Positions 5,389 to 11,781 of a DNA stretch of 24,366 nucleotides are shown piece by piece (the first letter of the stretch is position 1; each line of letters opens with the position of its first letter). The position numbers and the translations under genes were made by a program. The notes beneath the pieces are model-generated. The model searched no databases and was not told where the DNA came from. It was given only the letters and a program-made list of their open reading frames with translations. Source of the stretch: a virus; the IMG/VR virus record IMGVR_UViG_3300028840_002120, positions 1 through 24,366 of that record; one strand, 5' to 3'.

Positions 5389-5625
5389 ATGATTAAGAAA
5401 GAGACTAAGATAACAAAAGTAGAACGAATACATACAGTTAGTGTTATTTGCGATGTATGTAAGAAAGAGATCACTCCTGACGATACATATGAATGGCAGG
5501 AGATCCATTTTGTAGCCTTTACCGGAGGCTTTGGGTCAGTTTTTGGAGATGATACTACTGTTCAATGTGAGATTTGCCAACACTGTCTGAAGAAGCTTAT
5601 AGGACAATATTGCCGCTATGATTAG
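5389..5625 (+). CDS. two-CxxC putative zinc-binding protein, 78 aa
   Basis: I take ATG at 5389, preceded by AGAGGC; an earlier in-frame TTG at 5359 has no ribosome-binding site. The protein has ICDVCKKEI near residues 24-32 and CEICQHCLKKL near its end, two CxxC pairs that can bind one zinc. Between them is an aromatic, glycine-rich stretch (FVAFTGGFGSVFG). Small proteins of this type are common in phage early regions; no specific function is known to me. The 74 bases before it hold no gene. Confidence 0.65.
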   Translation: MIKKETKITKVERIHTVSVICDVCKKEITPDDTYEWQEIHFVAFTGGFGSVFGDDTTVQCEICQHCLKKLIGQYCRYD

Positions 5626-5896
5626 ATATTATAATGGAGATTGCGTGAAAGTACAGGTATTCTTTCCGGGCAATCACAAGGGACCCAATACTAAGTGGGT
5701 TTCTGGTACAGTTATATCATGTGAGTACGGGAATCCAGAAGGCGTACATATGCCTGATAGCTATACAGTACTTTTAAAGCCCAGGAACGAGGAACTGTTT
5801 TCCTTCGGCTTTGGTGAAGTAGCTCCCATCTTAAGCGTAGGACCTAAATACATTAAGAGAGACACTTTGGGGTATATGAGGAAGAATAAAAAATGA
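5618..5896 (+). CDS. YM-tail array protein, 92 aa
   Basis: ATG at 5618 overlaps the preceding gene by 8 bases. It opens MIRYYNGDCVKVQVFF, the array's N-terminal motif with N-G-D in place of x-G-D, has the strands WVSGTVISCEYG and SYTVLLKPR, and ends KRDTLGYMRKNKK. It is the longest repeat-type member after the first gene. Its separation from the first block by two unrelated genes shows that the array is interspersed, not a simple tandem. Confidence 0.75.
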   Translation: MIRYYNGDCVKVQVFFPGNHKGPNTKWVSGTVISCEYGNPEGVHMPDSYTVLLKPRNEELFSFGFGEVAPILSVGPKYIKRDTLGYMRKNKK

Positions 5897-6198
5897 GCAA
5901 AGACGATATCTTAGATGATCTTAAGGGTACTTGTGAGAAGTCTAGGCACCCCTATCTTAAAAAACCCCGATTCTATCGGGTTGTAAATAGGGGCAAAAAG
6001 CGGTGCCCCAACAGTAATAGCGGGCTTCATACTCCTGATAAATTGGAATGGGGAGTAGATTTAAGAGACGACAACCACATGGTAGACTTATGGTGCGGAG
6101 ATTGCGGTAAGAAATTCAGGAAGATACCCTTCAGAGACTTACCGGAAGAATTTCAGGACCATATAAACAAGACGCTGGAGGAGAAAATTAATGTTTAA
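5893..6198 (+). CDS. putative zinc-binding small protein, 101 aa
   Basis: ATG at 5893 overlaps the preceding TGA by four bases. Visible features are a basic N-terminal half with a cysteine (KRCPNSNSG), the sequence HMVDLWCGDCGKKFR with a CxxC knuckle, and a charged helical C-terminus. One CxxC plus an earlier Cys or His could form a zinc site. It has no Y-M tail. It resembles small phage zinc-ribbon proteins in general, without a match I can name. Confidence 0.65.
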   Translation: MSKDDILDDLKGTCEKSRHPYLKKPRFYRVVNRGKKRCPNSNSGLHTPDKLEWGVDLRDDNHMVDLWCGDCGKKFRKIPFRDLPEEFQDHINKTLEEKINV

Positions 6199-6442
6199 AT
6201 TTGGGGATTTTGTGAGAGTTACCTCCGGCCATCCGGAGTATAACTTCTGGTCTGAGGCTATAGGTATGGTATTAGATTCCTCTTGGTCTCCTCAGTCGGG
6301 TAACCAAGAGTATAGAGTAAGAATGACACATCCTACACTTACAGGCATACATTATGATGCTACATTTGAAGGATGGCATTTAAGTTCGGTAGATACTATA
6401 GACTATATGAAGTACAGGAAAAGGAAAGAGTGGCAGGTATGA
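6191..6442 (+). CDS. YM-tail array protein, 83 aa
   Basis: ATG at 6191 overlaps the preceding gene by 8 bases, with GGAGGAG just upstream. It opens MFKFGDFVRVTSGHPEYNFW, has strands (AIGMVLDSSW, EYRVRMTH), and ends VDTIDYMKYRKRKEWQV. The tail is nearly identical to that of the gene at 4143 (DTIDYMKY), although the rest has diverged strongly. That contrast suggests the tail is under selection. Confidence 0.75.
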   Translation: MFKFGDFVRVTSGHPEYNFWSEAIGMVLDSSWSPQSGNQEYRVRMTHPTLTGIHYDATFEGWHLSSVDTIDYMKYRKRKEWQV

Positions 6443-6765
6443 ATAAGGCTGAGAGATTACTCAAGAAAAAGAAAAAATTTGAAGATAAAGCAGATCGTAT
6501 CCATGGACTTATAGAGTATAGAAAGTGGCAAAATGAGGATTCTTTAAAATTCTCTGGAAGCCCAAACCAAGATAAACCTCTAGTACACATGGCTGCTAAA
6601 AGAGATTGGAAAAATGGGTCCCTGATACCTGCCGTTATGCTAGAAAACAACGTGATAGTCTCAGGAGTTGAGGAAATTCAACAATTTAGGGACTGGTTGA
6701 CCGAAATGCTATCTGATTCCCTGACTTCAGAAATGCGTGAAATTAAAGAGAAAAACAATAAGTAA
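6439..6765 (+). CDS. hypothetical charged helical protein, 108 aa
   Basis: I choose ATG at 6439, which overlaps the preceding TGA (ATGA); an in-frame TTG at 6373 would overlap the previous gene by 70 bases without a ribosome-binding site. The N-terminus is a lysine-rich helix (ERLLKKKKKFEDKADRI), the middle contains a small strand region (SLIPAVMLENNVIVSG), and the C-terminus is an acidic helix. It is the last gene before the next promoter. Function unknown. Confidence 0.65.
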   Translation: MNKAERLLKKKKKFEDKADRIHGLIEYRKWQNEDSLKFSGSPNQDKPLVHMAAKRDWKNGSLIPAVMLENNVIVSGVEEIQQFRDWLTEMLSDSLTSEMREIKEKNNK

Positions 6766-6783
6766 CATTTTTTACAGGAACAA

Positions 6784-6833
6784 TTGTTACTATTTTGTTT
6801 AACTATGTATAAGTATTGCCCTTATTATAGAGG
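6784..6833 (+). promoter_or_regulatory. phage promoter before the packaging/head operon (copy 2)
   Basis: TTTAACTATGTATAAGTA at 6798-6815 and TAGAGG at 6828-6833 match the block at 3798-3833 (15 of the first 18 bases identical, same distance to TAGAGG). Here a -35-like TTGTTA (6784-6789) lies 18 bases before TATAAG (6808-6813). It starts a transcript with a leader of about 130 bases. Confidence 0.6.
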
Positions 6834-6841
6834 CATCTTTA

Positions 6842-6909
6842 AGGACATGTGCCTGGGTGGTTAGCTTGTCCTCCTAGCCTGTTTCTTGCGGCTTTCTGCT
6901 GCTCACAGG
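6842..6909 (+). promoter_or_regulatory. structured 5' leader, two hairpins
   Basis: Downstream of the promoter the leader can form AGGACA/TGTCCT (6842-6847 with 6867-6872). A nested hairpin follows: CCTGT/ACAGG (6878-6882 with 6905-6909) enclosing GCGGC/GCTGC (6888-6892 with 6898-6902, one G-U pair). Neither has a following T-tract, so they are not terminators; they may control translation or stability of the first gene. Confidence 0.4.
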
Positions 6910-6958
6910 TAACACTTTATTTGATTCGTATCTATCCCCACCTGAAGACGGATTAACA

Positions 6959-7147
6959 ATGAAGCCGATAGTTGACTGCCCAGGCCTAAACCAATTAGCT
7001 AGGGCCATAGAACTTTGTGATGAAATACTCTCTAGCCACACCCAGGCCAAAATAATTTCCCTTAAAGAGCATAGATTCATAAAGGAACTGAGAGCGGAAC
7101 TTATAGAAGAATTTCGCCGTCTTAGCAGAAAGATGCTATTTGGATAA
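6959..7147 (+). CDS. hypothetical helical protein, 62 aa
   Basis: First gene after the second promoter; ATG at 6959 with only a weak ribosome-binding site (GAAGACGG). The product is helical and charged: LNQLARAIELCDEILSSH, then ELRAELIEEFRRLSRKM. It ends 9 bases before the next start. I do not recognise it. It may be a small early or packaging-associated protein; evidence is limited to position and a plausible helical composition. Confidence 0.55.
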   Translation: MKPIVDCPGLNQLARAIELCDEILSSHTQAKIISLKEHRFIKELRAELIEEFRRLSRKMLFG

Positions 7148-7156
7148 TGGGCAACT

Positions 7157-7546
7157 ATGGCATTCAAGAAATCCTTGAAAAAAGTCCTTCCTAATCCGGA
7201 AGATCAAGTCCAAATCCCCATTAAAGACGCACATTCGCTAGAAATATCCCCTATTTGTAAAACGGAGAAAGAGTATACTGACAGGATGGTTCTTAGTATC
7301 GGCGGTCTTCACCGCAAGATAGGTATATTAAAAAGACCTGATGTATACGGACCTGAAGATATTATAGAGGAAAAACTAGCTCTAGAGTCTGTGGGTGCTG
7401 AATTGATCATTCCGAGTATCATTAAGCCCCTAGGATTATCCAATCCTGACTGGATTACATATCTAGTACTGTTTACGCATGATAAAAAGCTGTTTGTATG
7501 CCCTGCGGACTTTGATTCATTTTCCGATATGAGGTACGGGAGGTAG
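7157..7546 (+). CDS. hypothetical protein, 129 aa, mixed alpha/beta
   Basis: ATG at 7157. The protein has a basic N-terminus (MAFKKSLKKVLPNPEDQ), a charged middle, and a hydrophobic C-terminal half, WITYLVLFTHDKKLFVCPADFD, that looks like two beta strands with a D/H-D-K-K turn. No catalytic motif or membrane helix is visible, and I do not recognise the family. Its stop codon lies inside the first helix of the structured RNA element that follows, which could couple that element to ribosome passage. Confidence 0.65.
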   Translation: MAFKKSLKKVLPNPEDQVQIPIKDAHSLEISPICKTEKEYTDRMVLSIGGLHRKIGILKRPDVYGPEDIIEEKLALESVGAELIIPSIIKPLGLSNPDWITYLVLFTHDKKLFVCPADFDSFSDMRYGR

Positions 7547-7660
7547 ACGAGGGTAACTTCGGTTACTCTCATGTGATTCCTCCCATTACTTAGTAAGCCT
7601 AAGTAACTTCCTCCTCGTCTGTTGGGTGGAGGGGCTAGTATTGCTGGTCCCTCCCCCGAC
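7545..7660 (+). ncRNA. compact structured RNA element (three-way junction plus 3' hairpin)
   Basis: Helix P1 pairs AGACGAGG (7545-7552) with CCTCGTCT (7613-7620), all 8 bp. Inside it, P2 is GTAAC-TTCG-GTTAC (7553-7566), closing the very stable C(UUCG)G tetraloop. P3 is TTACTTAG/CTAAGTAA (7586-7593 with 7599-7606) with a 5-base loop. Next to P1, P4 pairs 7621-7633 with 7649-7660 with one bulge and one G-U pair. P2 can extend to 9 bp (7549-7557 with 7562-7570) only by opening part of P1, so two folds compete. No T-tract follows, so it is not an ordinary terminator. Whether it is a leader, a processed RNA or a packaging-related RNA is unknown. Confidence 0.6.
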
Positions 7661-7677
7661 AATTTGTGAGAATTATT

Positions 7678-7887
7678 ATGAAAATTAGGTTAGATCCTTC
7701 AAAAAATAGTGATGATTCCCGTATGATAGACGGAGCCCTAAAGATACTAAGTGCTTTAGGGGGAGGTATCCTAGAGTTAGGCCCTGGAATTTATACATCT
7801 AAAGGGATTCGTGTTCCTTCGGGGTGTGTTATTACGGGCAAGGGAATAGGTACTCCTATCACCAGTAGTATAACCAAAAAGAAGTAA
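7678..7887 (+). CDS. short beta-helix-like protein, part 1 (69 aa)
   Basis: I choose ATG at 7678, preceded by GTGAG; GTG at 7666 is the alternative. The sequence resembles the first turns of a pectate-lyase-type right-handed parallel beta-helix: D-D-S-R-M-I-D-G-A-L-K-I, then GGGILELGPGIYTSKGIRV and PSGCVITGKGIG. In such proteins this N-cap and the first rungs precede hundreds of residues, but here the frame stops at TAA 7885. The next ORF continues in the same frame with more rungs. These folds occur in phage tailspikes and head fibres. Confidence 0.65.
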   Translation: MKIRLDPSKNSDDSRMIDGALKILSALGGGILELGPGIYTSKGIRVPSGCVITGKGIGTPITSSITKKK

Positions 7888-7896
7888 GGAGTCGCC

Positions 7897-8067
7897 ATGA
7901 CGCTCAATACTAACGCCATTTTAAGACATGTGGTGGTTGCTGGTGATGTCCATATCGTAGGAAATAATGTACGTGTGGAAAAGTGTACTATTACCGGCAA
8001 TATCTTGGTCAAAGATACAGCCAAAAACTCTAAAATACGTAATAATCGGTTTTTATTAAGGAGGTAG
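7897..8067 (+). CDS. short beta-helix-like protein, part 2 (56 aa)
   Basis: ATG at 7897 follows TAAGGAG, a proper ribosome-binding site that overlaps the stop of the preceding ORF, and is in the same frame. The product reads like successive beta-helix rungs: LRHVVVAGDVHIVGNNVRV, EKCTITGNILVKD, SKIRNNRF. Either the helix is made of two chains, or low-level stop readthrough gives one 128-residue protein, or a former single gene was split by a stop and re-equipped with a start. The stop TAG lies within GAGGTAG, which precedes the next gene. Confidence 0.65.
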   Translation: MTLNTNAILRHVVVAGDVHIVGNNVRVEKCTITGNILVKDTAKNSKIRNNRFLLRR

Positions 8068-8076
8068 AGAGTCCAG

Positions 8077-8271
8077 ATGGACCCTGCTAGTTTATCAATT
8101 GTAGAAGAAGGGGTTTCAGACCCACCTAGAGGAAGCGAATTAGTGGAGTGGTATGAATTTTTGGGTGTTATGATCCTTTGGGACCTAGCCCGCTCGGTGT
8201 TTACAGCTTGGTTGACTAAATATTGGCTTAGTAAGCGTCCAGCGAAGGAAAGGAAAGCCCAGGATGCCTAA
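8077..8271 (+). CDS. hypothetical small protein with one possible membrane segment, 64 aa
   Basis: ATG at 8077, with AAGGAGG about 12 bases upstream. The first 25 residues are acidic; residues 27-48 (YEFLGVMILWDLARSVFTAWL) are hydrophobic and aromatic but contain Asp and Arg, so this may be an amphipathic or weak membrane helix. The C-terminus is basic (SKRPAKERKAQDA). It overlaps the next gene by 8 bases. No family recognised. Confidence 0.6.
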   Translation: MDPASLSIVEEGVSDPPRGSELVEWYEFLGVMILWDLARSVFTAWLTKYWLSKRPAKERKAQDA

Positions 8272-8590
8272 GATTCGCCACAGAGGGTCTATTAGATACT
8301 CGGAACCTACCGATATTGAGAAGCCAGATAAGCTTATCGATACAGACGAATTACATATTGAGCGGCAGAAGCCTAATCGTGTAAAATTAGGCATCGAAGA
8401 GGGTGAGACCCGCTTTCCACCCGAGTCCGTAGCGCCTAATAAGCGGAAGTACGACGAAAAAGGGCGTTATGTCAAGCACCAAAAGAGTGTTCAGAAGAAA
8501 AAGGAGGAACGAAAAGTTCCTTCAATGACGGAAATTATGAAAAATTCCTCTCTTTCTAACCCATACCGGAAGAAAAATGGCGGAAAGTAA
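8264..8590 (+). CDS. hypothetical basic protein, 108 aa, upstream of terminase
   Basis: ATG at 8264 overlaps the preceding gene. The protein is highly charged and probably mostly disordered: MPKIRHRGSIRYSEPTD at the start, a KRKYDEKGRYVKHQKSVQKK segment, and the tail PYRKKNGGK. The I-R-H-R-G start recalls L-K-H-R-G in two other small proteins here (11218 and 12327). It overlaps the small terminase gene by 14 bases, so it is translationally tied to packaging genes. Nucleic-acid binding is inferred from charge only. Confidence 0.6.
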   Translation: MPKIRHRGSIRYSEPTDIEKPDKLIDTDELHIERQKPNRVKLGIEEGETRFPPESVAPNKRKYDEKGRYVKHQKSVQKKKEERKVPSMTEIMKNSSLSNPYRKKNGGK

Positions 8591-9131
8591 GCAAAAAGAT
8601 GTAAAATTGGCCGAAATTCCAGTGAATGCTAGTGAAGAGGCAGCTAAAAAGCGCCTTAGAAACCTATCTAAAGACGGCTGGAGTGTTGTACAGCTATTTT
8701 TACAGGAAATTCAAGCCAACGACCTGGTCAAAGAGGTGTTAGGGGGTACTAAAGTTACTCTCACTAACCAAATTGAGGTATTGAAAGAGAGAATCGAGTT
8801 AGAATTCGAAGACGACGAAGAGGTTAAAAAGTTAATTCAGGCAACTTTTCCTACATATAACACTATTCGTAGGTGGACTAAGGCCAAAGACTGGCAAGAC
8901 GCTGTGTATGGTAGCATTAAGTATGCTAATTTATTCGATAACTTCCATAAAGCGAAAGTTATTGAGGGCGTATATAAGAAAGCTACGGCAGATGGACGCC
9001 AGGATATGAAAGCCGCAGAGCTTTACTTTAAGATCGAGGCTGATGTGTTCGGTAAAAATAAAGATAAAGGGGCTGAAAGTCTGCAAGACGAGTTGACGAG
9101 CGTGGTATTAGGGAAAAAGAAGTCTAAGTAA
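8577..9131 (+). CDS. terS: terminase small subunit (probable)
   Basis: 184 residues directly upstream of the large terminase (9-base gap), the usual place and length for TerS, which recognises the packaging start on phage DNA and regulates the motor. The central segment has a helix-turn-helix-like stretch, TFPTYNTIRRWTKAKDWQDA, followed by helices AKVIEGVYKKATADGRQDMK and AAELYFKIEADVFGKNKDK, which resembles the W-then-A-rich pattern of phage TerS proteins. The tail is lysine-rich (GKKKSK). No sequence-specific hallmark is decisive; the call leans on context. Confidence 0.75.
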   Translation: MAESKQKDVKLAEIPVNASEEAAKKRLRNLSKDGWSVVQLFLQEIQANDLVKEVLGGTKVTLTNQIEVLKERIELEFEDDEEVKKLIQATFPTYNTIRRWTKAKDWQDAVYGSIKYANLFDNFHKAKVIEGVYKKATADGRQDMKAAELYFKIEADVFGKNKDKGAESLQDELTSVVLGKKKSK

Positions 9132-9140
9132 GGATGAGGA

Positions 9141-10634
9141 ATGGAAGCCTACGTTGAGTATGGTGAACCTTTAAAATTACATGAGCTGCACATTGAGGAG
9201 TTGGTCAAAACTCTAGAAGCTAAGGGCGTTAAGCTTGTTTCTTCTAAAATTGGCCCCCTGACTCCTAAGCAGGCACTGATTTGCAATGATGAAGCTCGGT
9301 TTAAGGTAGTAGCGTGCGGACGTAGGTTTGGGAAGTCGATGCTATGTACACTTATCGCCCTGGCAGTACTATTACAGCCGGGACGAAAGGTGTGGGTAGT
9401 AGCTAAAGACTACGGACTCACGGATAGGGTCTTTAAAGAACTCTATCATTTGGTGGTAAATGAACTAAAGCTCGCTAAGAGTAAGTCCATGTATCACCGG
9501 TTTGTTACCCTAAACAACGGAAGTGAGTTTAGGGGCAAGTCCTGCACCAACCGAACCTCTTTAGTTGGTGATGCTGTTGATCTCATAATTTGGGATGAGG
9601 CTGCTCTAGAAGAGCAAGGAGAAGATATATGGAACCAGGAGCTTCGGCCCTGTTTAACTGACCGAAAAGGTTCAGCTATCTTTATTTCTACTCCTAGGGG
9701 CCGTAATCACTTTTATGAGTGGTATAAGCTAGGCAAAAAAGGTGAATTTGTACGCAATGCTTTAGAAGAAGCAGATTCAGAACTATCGGAAGAAGACATT
9801 GCTATCTCTGACTGGTCTTCATACAAGTTTACCTCTTATGCCAACACTACTGAAGAAGGGGGATATTTAGATAGGGCTGAGATTGATGCGGCTAGACTGA
9901 CTCTACCGCCGCTGAAGTTTCGTCAGGAGTATCTGGCAGATTTTACGGCTGTTTCTGATAGAACCTTTCCAGAGTTTAATTTCGACACACAGCTTATAGA
10001 CGAAGACTTTGGTGGAAATATCATACAGCCCAATAATCCGGAAGTTTACGCCAGCATGGACTTTAACTATTCTACACCATGTACTACTCTCTACGCCCAA
10101 ATGGATGGAAACTTAAATATTTTCATTTTCGATGAGTTTGTCCCTCCAGAAGCTCAAACTACAGTTCATGCCCAAGCGAAGCAATTGTTAGAGATGGATG
10201 CTAAATTAGGAGGGGCAATAAAAGTAGTTGTAGCTGATATTGCGGGCAAACAAAAAGATTTGGCTGGAAGAAGTGCCTGGGATGATTTAAATTCTTGGGG
10301 AATCTATCCCACAGGCAGGAAGCAAAGGATAGAGACGGGCTGTGACCTGATCCGCCTCTGGTGTAAGTACCCTGTCATAGATGAGAAGGGGAAAATACTC
10401 TTTGAGGAAGATGGATTAACTCCCATAACATATCCTAAACTATTTGTACATAAGAGATGTGAAAGTCTTATTTATGCCCTAGAAACTGCCACTGCGCCAG
10501 AAACCCAAGGAGGATTGCTGAAAGAGGGATATAAAAAGGACGGTAAAACGGACGGACCCTTGGATGCTCTCCGGTATTTATTGGTATATTTGCTCCATGA
10601 TTCCGGTTATGTAGGAGCAGTTCCAGTAATTTAA
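9141..10634 (+). CDS. terL: terminase large subunit (packaging ATPase/nuclease)
   Basis: 497 residues, the normal TerL length. The ATPase domain shows Walker A GRRFGKS (60-66), Walker B VDLIIWDEAA with D152-E153, and the coupling motif FISTPRG (181-187). The C-terminal RNase H-like nuclease domain has the expected acidic residues: D307 in SMDFNYS, D366 in VVADIAG and D475 in GPLDALRY. TerL binds the portal vertex, pumps DNA into the prohead with ATP, and cuts the concatemer. ATG at 9141 follows a GGATGAGG ribosome-binding stretch. All key residues are present, so it should be active. Confidence 0.95.
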   Translation: MEAYVEYGEPLKLHELHIEELVKTLEAKGVKLVSSKIGPLTPKQALICNDEARFKVVACGRRFGKSMLCTLIALAVLLQPGRKVWVVAKDYGLTDRVFKELYHLVVNELKLAKSKSMYHRFVTLNNGSEFRGKSCTNRTSLVGDAVDLIIWDEAALEEQGEDIWNQELRPCLTDRKGSAIFISTPRGRNHFYEWYKLGKKGEFVRNALEEADSELSEEDIAISDWSSYKFTSYANTTEEGGYLDRAEIDAARLTLPPLKFRQEYLADFTAVSDRTFPEFNFDTQLIDEDFGGNIIQPNNPEVYASMDFNYSTPCTTLYAQMDGNLNIFIFDEFVPPEAQTTVHAQAKQLLEMDAKLGGAIKVVVADIAGKQKDLAGRSAWDDLNSWGIYPTGRKQRIETGCDLIRLWCKYPVIDEKGKILFEEDGLTPITYPKLFVHKRCESLIYALETATAPETQGGLLKEGYKKDGKTDGPLDALRYLLVYLLHDSGYVGAVPVI

Positions 10635-10654
10635 GCCAAGTAAAAGGAAAAAAC

Positions 10655-10981
10655 ATGACTGACAGTATTATTCAAAATAGACGTATGATACGTCAAAGAT
10701 TTGACCCGACAGCTTTTCATCAGACAGTAGAACTAGACGCGGTCACTACTTCCGACAAGGTAAAACTTGATGTCGTAGCGACAAAGATCACTGTTCAGCC
10801 CCCAACCGGTATGACTATTACGGTAGATGTATCCTTGGACGGAATTCGGTGGACCCAAGTAGTTACAGGCCTCACAGCCCTGTTTACTTATGGAGACGCC
10901 ATTGGTGATCATCTAGTTAAACATGTGAGAATAACGAGAACTGCTGGTTCTTCGGGGAAAGTAATAATTGTTGGAGCCTAA
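10655..10981 (+). CDS. small beta-rich head-region protein, 108 aa
   Basis: ATG at 10655 behind AAAAGGA. The sequence alternates beta strands with glycine turns: TVELDAVTTSDKVKLDVV, then ITVDVSLDGIRWTQVV, and KHVRITRTAGSSGKVIIVGA. The S-L-D-G-I-R-W motif and a V-R-I-T-R edge strand recall small discoidin-like or Ig-like beta sandwiches common in virion proteins. It sits between terminase and portal. A decoration or structural role is plausible but not proved; no named family. Confidence 0.6.
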   Translation: MTDSIIQNRRMIRQRFDPTAFHQTVELDAVTTSDKVKLDVVATKITVQPPTGMTITVDVSLDGIRWTQVVTGLTALFTYGDAIGDHLVKHVRITRTAGSSGKVIIVGA

Positions 10982-10983
10982 GT

Positions 10984-11214
10984 ATGCCAGATCCCATCCC
11001 CAAATTAGTGATATATGTGAACGGAAGGTTTAGGCTTATCAAGTCCAACCTGCCTAGTTCTGTGCAGGGCGATGCGGATATGCAACGTAAGTTACTATTG
11101 CTCATGGCTCACAAATATCGCTTCTTCGATTGGGGAAACAAGCTTCCAGAAGAAAAATTTGAAGAAATTAACACTTATGTATATAGTTTAGTTCAAGACT
11201 TATACGAGGAATAA
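10984..11214 (+). CDS. hypothetical protein, 76 aa
   Basis: ATG at 10984, two bases after the preceding stop, in a run of co-translated head genes. It has a short strand part (PKLVIYVNGRFRLIKSN) and then a helical, aromatic C-terminus (LLLLMAHKYRFFDWGNKL, then EEINTYVYSLVQDLYEE). Not recognised. Small proteins at this position are often head accessory factors; here that is inference from position. Confidence 0.6.
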   Translation: MPDPIPKLVIYVNGRFRLIKSNLPSSVQGDADMQRKLLLLMAHKYRFFDWGNKLPEEKFEEINTYVYSLVQDLYEE

Positions 11215-11217
11215 ACA

Positions 11218-11523
11218 ATGCCCAAACGTGCAGATAAAGCTACAGGAAAGAGTACGCTGAAACATAGGGGGCAAAGCCGCAAACAACAGGGAAATCCAGG
11301 AACTAAGGCTTATAAGGCAGAGACTGAAAAAGTCAAGCCTAAGACTATGAAAGACCGTGGTCCTGGTTCAGCGTTTGCCAATGCTCTCTATAGGAGCGAA
11401 GCTGCTCGTCTTAAGGAAGAGTCAAAGAAACCAGGAAATCTGGGCTATAAAGAAACACTTCCTGTTGGCCCGCAAGCAAAGAATAAATCTTTGACTAAGT
11501 ATTTGAAAAAAGGCAAAAAATAA
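11218..11523 (+). CDS. very basic small protein, 101 aa, with LKHRG motif
   Basis: ATG at 11218. It is lysine- and arginine-rich throughout and low in hydrophobics: MPKRADKATGKSTLKHRGQS, KAYKAETEKVKPKTM, and the tail TKYLKKGKK. The STLKHRGQSRKQQG segment parallels FALKHRGKKLHQG in the 47-aa protein at 12327. Such proteins may bind DNA inside the head or neutralise charge during packaging; I can only infer this from composition and from its place between terminase and portal. Confidence 0.6.
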   Translation: MPKRADKATGKSTLKHRGQSRKQQGNPGTKAYKAETEKVKPKTMKDRGPGSAFANALYRSEAARLKEESKKPGNLGYKETLPVGPQAKNKSLTKYLKKGKK

Positions 11524-11781
11524 ATGCTTGAGGATAAGAAGAATTCTCCTAAAGATAAAACCCCGGATAACTCTACTCAGCAGACTCCAGTAGTTAGGCC
11601 AACGAGGACTTCTACTAAGAAGAAAATCCTGACAGCGCTTAAAAACAAGGATGCTCTGGAAAGCAGTCTATATGTGGATGCTCATAAACTTGTCAATGTT
11701 TATAAAGAGTTATTTAAGAAAAAAGGGCACAATATTATCGAGAATTCTAAAAATCTAAAGAAATCAAGGAGTAAAAAATAA
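11524..11781 (+). CDS. hypothetical lysine-rich protein, 85 aa
   Basis: ATG at 11524 immediately follows the preceding stop (no gap). The N-terminal 35 residues are Pro/Thr/Lys-rich and probably disordered; residues 35-70 form a helical segment (KKKILTALKNKDALESSLYV, DAHKLVNVYKELFKKKGH), and the end is KNLKKSRSKK. The stop TAA shares its final A with the ATG of the next gene. Function unknown. Confidence 0.6.
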   Translation: MLEDKKNSPKDKTPDNSTQQTPVVRPTRTSTKKKILTALKNKDALESSLYVDAHKLVNVYKELFKKKGHNIIENSKNLKKSRSKK

